Of a DNA stretch of 64,000 bases, positions 61,009 through 64,000 are shown piece after piece. A program made the translations under genes and the position numbers. Under the pieces are notes generated by a model. It searched no databases. It worked only from the letters and a program-made list of their open reading frames with translations, and was not told the DNA's origin. Each line of letters starts with the position of its first letter. The stretch's first letter is position 1. The stretch comes from Cerrena zonata (lineage: Eukaryota; Basidiomycota; Agaricomycetes; Polyporales; Cerrenaceae), in assembly GCA_038087015.1 (NCBI GenBank), contig JASBNA010000035.1:1-64000 (forward strand). The letters run 5' to 3'.

Positions 61009-62152
61009 ATGGTAGCACCAAAGTTCTCTCTTATCTGCATTACGTCCCTCGTACTGCTTGCACGGGGCGGTTCGGTGCCTCAAGGTGGCCCCTGCTCAAC
61101 TACCAACAACCGTCTAGATATATCCAGCCACCGGTTCCTCAGCGACTGCACAGATCAAACCTTCTGTGACGCCGCCACAAATAGCACCTGTCAGCCTCGT
61201 CGATGCCGACGAGATGAATTCCCTTTCGGCTTTCAATCTAGTGCCAGCCTACCACCGTTATGTTCTGCGGAACAATACTGCCCAGATGAGGGAAATGGAT
61301 GCAATGACTTGATCCCGGTCGGACAACCTTGTCAACTCAATCGCGACGATCAATGCTCCCCGCCAGAGAATTGGTTGGAACTCGGAAATAATCAGAATTT
61401 CAATGGATCCCTCTGTCTCCAGTCTACTTGTGTGTATGTACATTTTATCTTCTCAGTTGTAAAACCAGGTTCGAAGTTCTGATGCTGTCTAGATATGCCA
61501 ATGCGTCACTCGGACAGCGGTGCATATTAGATACCGCAACTTACGTAGACCTCGGACCCGACTTTGGGCAGTCCACCAGTACGATCTCTCGGCACAACTG
61601 CCGCATGCCAAGCTTCTACTGTGATCCAAACGCACTGCAGTGCTTACGAACCAAAGTGGTTGGCTTGCCCTGCTCGTCAGACCAGGAATGCGCGTCCGTG
61701 AGTGTTGACATAATTTTAAATCAACAGCCACTTAACAGCGTCCGAATAGTTTAACTGTGATTCCGAAAGATGCACTGATCCTCCTGAGATGCCTGTCAAT
61801 GTGGCTACATGGCAGTACGCGATCGTCATTGCCTTCGTCCTGATCGGTGAGCTGTTCAAAGAGATCTCAACAAACGCACCGTTTCTCACACACCTTTCAG
61901 CCATGGTTGTTACTGTCGTGATGTTAGTGATGATTCATAAGCGAATTCGTCTCAGGCACTACAGTGAATTGCGGGAGTATTATGAGGAGCAGTTAAGGTA
62001 CGTTCTCTTCGAAGGCTGTGTTAGATTTTTCATGTTACTCACGTCCTACCAGTCTCCGCCGTTCGATGTTTGCTTTGTATACCGCGGCGGCTGACTCGGA
62101 GAGTCGTTTGCAAAGCGAGAAGAGGAGCAGCGAATCCGTGTATCACGACTAG
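61009..62152 (+). CDS. Secreted/membrane-anchored cysteine-rich protein
   Basis: Four exons (61009-61433, 61493-61697, 61750-61997, 62053-62152) give 325 residues. The N-terminus is a signal peptide (APKFSLICITSLVLLARGG), followed by about 200 residues with some 20 cysteines, including SDCTDQTFCD, CSAEQYCPDEGNGC, GQPCQLNRDDQC and GLPCSSDQECAS. A membrane segment ATWQYAIVIAFVLIG and a second one (LSAMVVTVVMLVMIHK) follow, then a basic cytoplasmic tail. The topology suggests a cell-surface protein with a disulphide-rich ectodomain. Similar proteins are widespread in basidiomycetes, to my knowledge without an assigned function. Confidence 0.85.
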
Positions 62153-62205
62153 AATATGCCAACATGTAGTCGTTGCCGCTGTCAATTACAATGATGATAA
62201 CTAGA

Positions 62206-63858
62206 TTACCTCAGTTCATTCTGGCTTGACGTGAGCTGCGTGAACGTGCGGCTGATTACAATCGGTCCTCCGAGTGTAGAAACCCAAGGTATCTGCATAT
62301 CTTCCAGGTCATGCAAGAGCTCTCCAATCTCGGCCCGGCTTCGAGGATCATGGGCCCAACATTTCTCTGCTATCCACCATAATTCGACCGGGAGGGCCAC
62401 TTCGACGCCATCGATGATATTAGTGCGAAGAGGTCGTCGTCCATACGGAACACCGCCCATAACTTGGATGTCGCTACACCCAAAATAAGGTGCATGCGCA
62501 GTGTATAGCTAGAGATACAGCATATAAGTTTGGATTTCGTGCGCAAACGTAAAATGCTTCCCTACCTCAACGCAAACGCAACCGAACGAAAACATGTCAC
62601 TGTATACTGTAGGACGCTCAGAATGGCCCTCGTATATTTCGGGGCTAATCTGCTCCGGTGCCATCCAACGTTCGTGTCCACCTCTCGACGATCCAAGCTC
62701 CCTGCTCTCGGTTTCGGAGAACACGGCAAGACCGAAATCCGTCAGCCTAACACAACGAGTGTCGTCAATCAGAATGTTGGGCTAGACTCAGGTTAGGACC
62801 GTTAGGTTATAGGCTGGACAACAGAAACAGAGAACTTACCCCTCGTAAATCACCGTGCACAAGACCTTCTCCGTGTAGATATTCTAACCCTTGTAGAATC
62901 TCATACAACTAGACAGACGATTAGAATACGAAGATGTGTAAACGGCAGGAAGCTTACCCATTTGAACGCATAGCGAAGGTAATATAAATCGTCCCGTTTG
63001 TGGCCTTTCCGAATAAGACTCTGTGCTTTATTCCGGATCTGACCATGGGGCATCCACGTTGATACCATACATGGGCCCCTAAAAATATGACCATCGATCC
63101 CTAGGAACGGTAGAACATGCCGATGACAAACATTCCTCCAGATCAACGCCTCATAATGCAGTTTCTGCGAGAGAAATTCAACAATGTACGCATGTCGAGA
63201 CCTTTGCGATCTTACCTGTTTTAAATCGTTTTTCGTAGCTTCATCGCTGTTGGCGAACACCCTGAGGACTTTCAATGCAACATCTTGATGGTTATATCTT
63301 CCACGATGGACGTTAGCAAATCCGCCAACATAGATTTCCCCTCGACCACTTTGATGGAGCCTGACTCCCTGAAGAAAGAGGGATGCAGGAATTCTGTGAG
63401 AATGTTTCGCTAGTTGAATCAACAAGCTACGAAGCGGGCGTTGGTGTTGTAATGATTTATCGGCGATCTAATATGTAATTCAGTACCACCCTTTTGTGAA
63501 TTCATCACTGCAACCAACCTTTTGCATGATGTTTAAAGCTTTCTGGGCGAGTGTATCACGAAGACGAAGCATGATGTTTTCATGTGCTCGTGACTGTAAA
63601 CAACCATCCAGCATGATACACATACACACCGCCACTTCACGACAGGCTTGACTGCAAAAGGGGGTCATAGGATTTGTCACCGGTGAGGGAGGATCCGAAA
63701 GTGGTATGCAGCAGACCTGCGGCACACGACATGAGCTACTAACATTGGAAAAAGAAAGATCGACATACAGGACAGGGCCCGGCGTCATCCTCGTTTAGTA
63801 TCTTGAAAAAGCCACTGATCGGGTCTTCGACGTCAATATCAGCCAAGAGGGAAGTCAT
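62206..63858 (-). CDS. TKL-like protein kinase
   Basis: Seven exons (63769-63858, 63519-63716, 63216-63467, 62958-63164, 62840-62908, 62566-62781, 62206-62508) give 444 residues. Kinase landmarks are GGFANVHRG (glycine loop), VALKVL (Lys), LVHGDLRGPNILI (catalytic loop with HGD in place of HRD), TDFGLAV and MAPEQ. The C-lobe includes GVPYGRRPLR and CWAHDPRSRAEI. HGDL(K/R)GxN and CW..DP.SR are typical of the TKL-like kinases expanded in agaricomycetes. The ~130-residue N-terminal part is helical with several cysteines and is not recognised. Its 3' end faces the Cys-rich gene, 53 bp away. Confidence 0.9.
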
Positions 63859-63893
63859 AATAAGTAAAGAAGAGGGCCACTAGACCACATGCG

Positions 63894-63907
63894 GAGTATA
63901 TATACTC
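63894..63907 (-). promoter_or_regulatory. TATA-like palindrome upstream of the kinase
   Basis: GAGTATATATACTC is a perfect 14-bp palindrome, 36-49 bp upstream of the kinase start at 63858. It may serve as its TATA box. The remaining bases to 64000 hold nothing I can assign. Confidence 0.5.
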
Positions 63908-64000
63908 TTGTGAGTAGGTACTGCCGCAACAGACTACGAAAATGATGTCCAGGTACTGTCCCTCAGTGTTCCTAGATCGGGTTCTCGGTCAAGGTAGAGC

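Overview
The window is the left end of a fungal chromosome. It opens with about 18 copies of CCCTAA, then AT-rich subtelomeric DNA, then genes with many 45-70 nt GT-AG introns. The gene content points to an agaricomycete basidiomycete: two DUF6533-type membrane proteins, a TKL-like kinase with an HGDLRGPN catalytic loop, a PPS1-type phosphatase and several large lineage-restricted proteins. I cannot name the species.

Layout: telomere (1-111); AT-rich DNA with a 1,574-bp tandem duplication (112-3621); a hypothetical gene and a putative 2-oxoglutarate/Fe(II) oxygenase on the minus strand (3601-7873), separated by a tRNA-derived SINE; a 2.7-kb GA-rich minisatellite carrying 22 short hairpins (7931-10645); an orphan 876-residue gene (11751-14434); a second SINE in a gene-poor stretch; a Zn2C6-like coiled-coil protein (18602-19569); and a MITE (20541-20890).

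From 20.9 to 40.8 kb lies an accessory island. It holds an orphan 878-residue protein, two paralogous SNF2-type helicases (25005-29989 and 35200-39736), and a head-to-head pair of small paralogous genes. One of that pair is intact (33394-34259). The other (30581-32166) is split by a CACTA-like MITE. A ~1.1-kb near-perfect inverted repeat separates the pair. At least 29 copies of a short palindrome, GTGCGTCCWGGACGCAC, occur in this island and I saw none elsewhere. Copies sit in the same, unusually long intron of both helicases.

After about 41 kb the palindromes stop. A MULE-like transposase pseudogene (41388-45381), a coiled-coil gene and an SRPK-like kinase relic follow. More typical core genes then appear: a PPS1-like dual-specificity phosphatase (47603-51920), a 5-kb stretch without a supportable gene, the DUF6533 pair (57206-60700), a secreted/anchored Cys-rich protein (61009-62152) and a protein kinase (62206-63858).

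Exon coordinates were worked out by hand from splice sites. For the main genes the summed exon length is an exact multiple of three. Family names rest on recognised motifs, not on database searches. No pathway connecting the genes can be shown from sequence alone.
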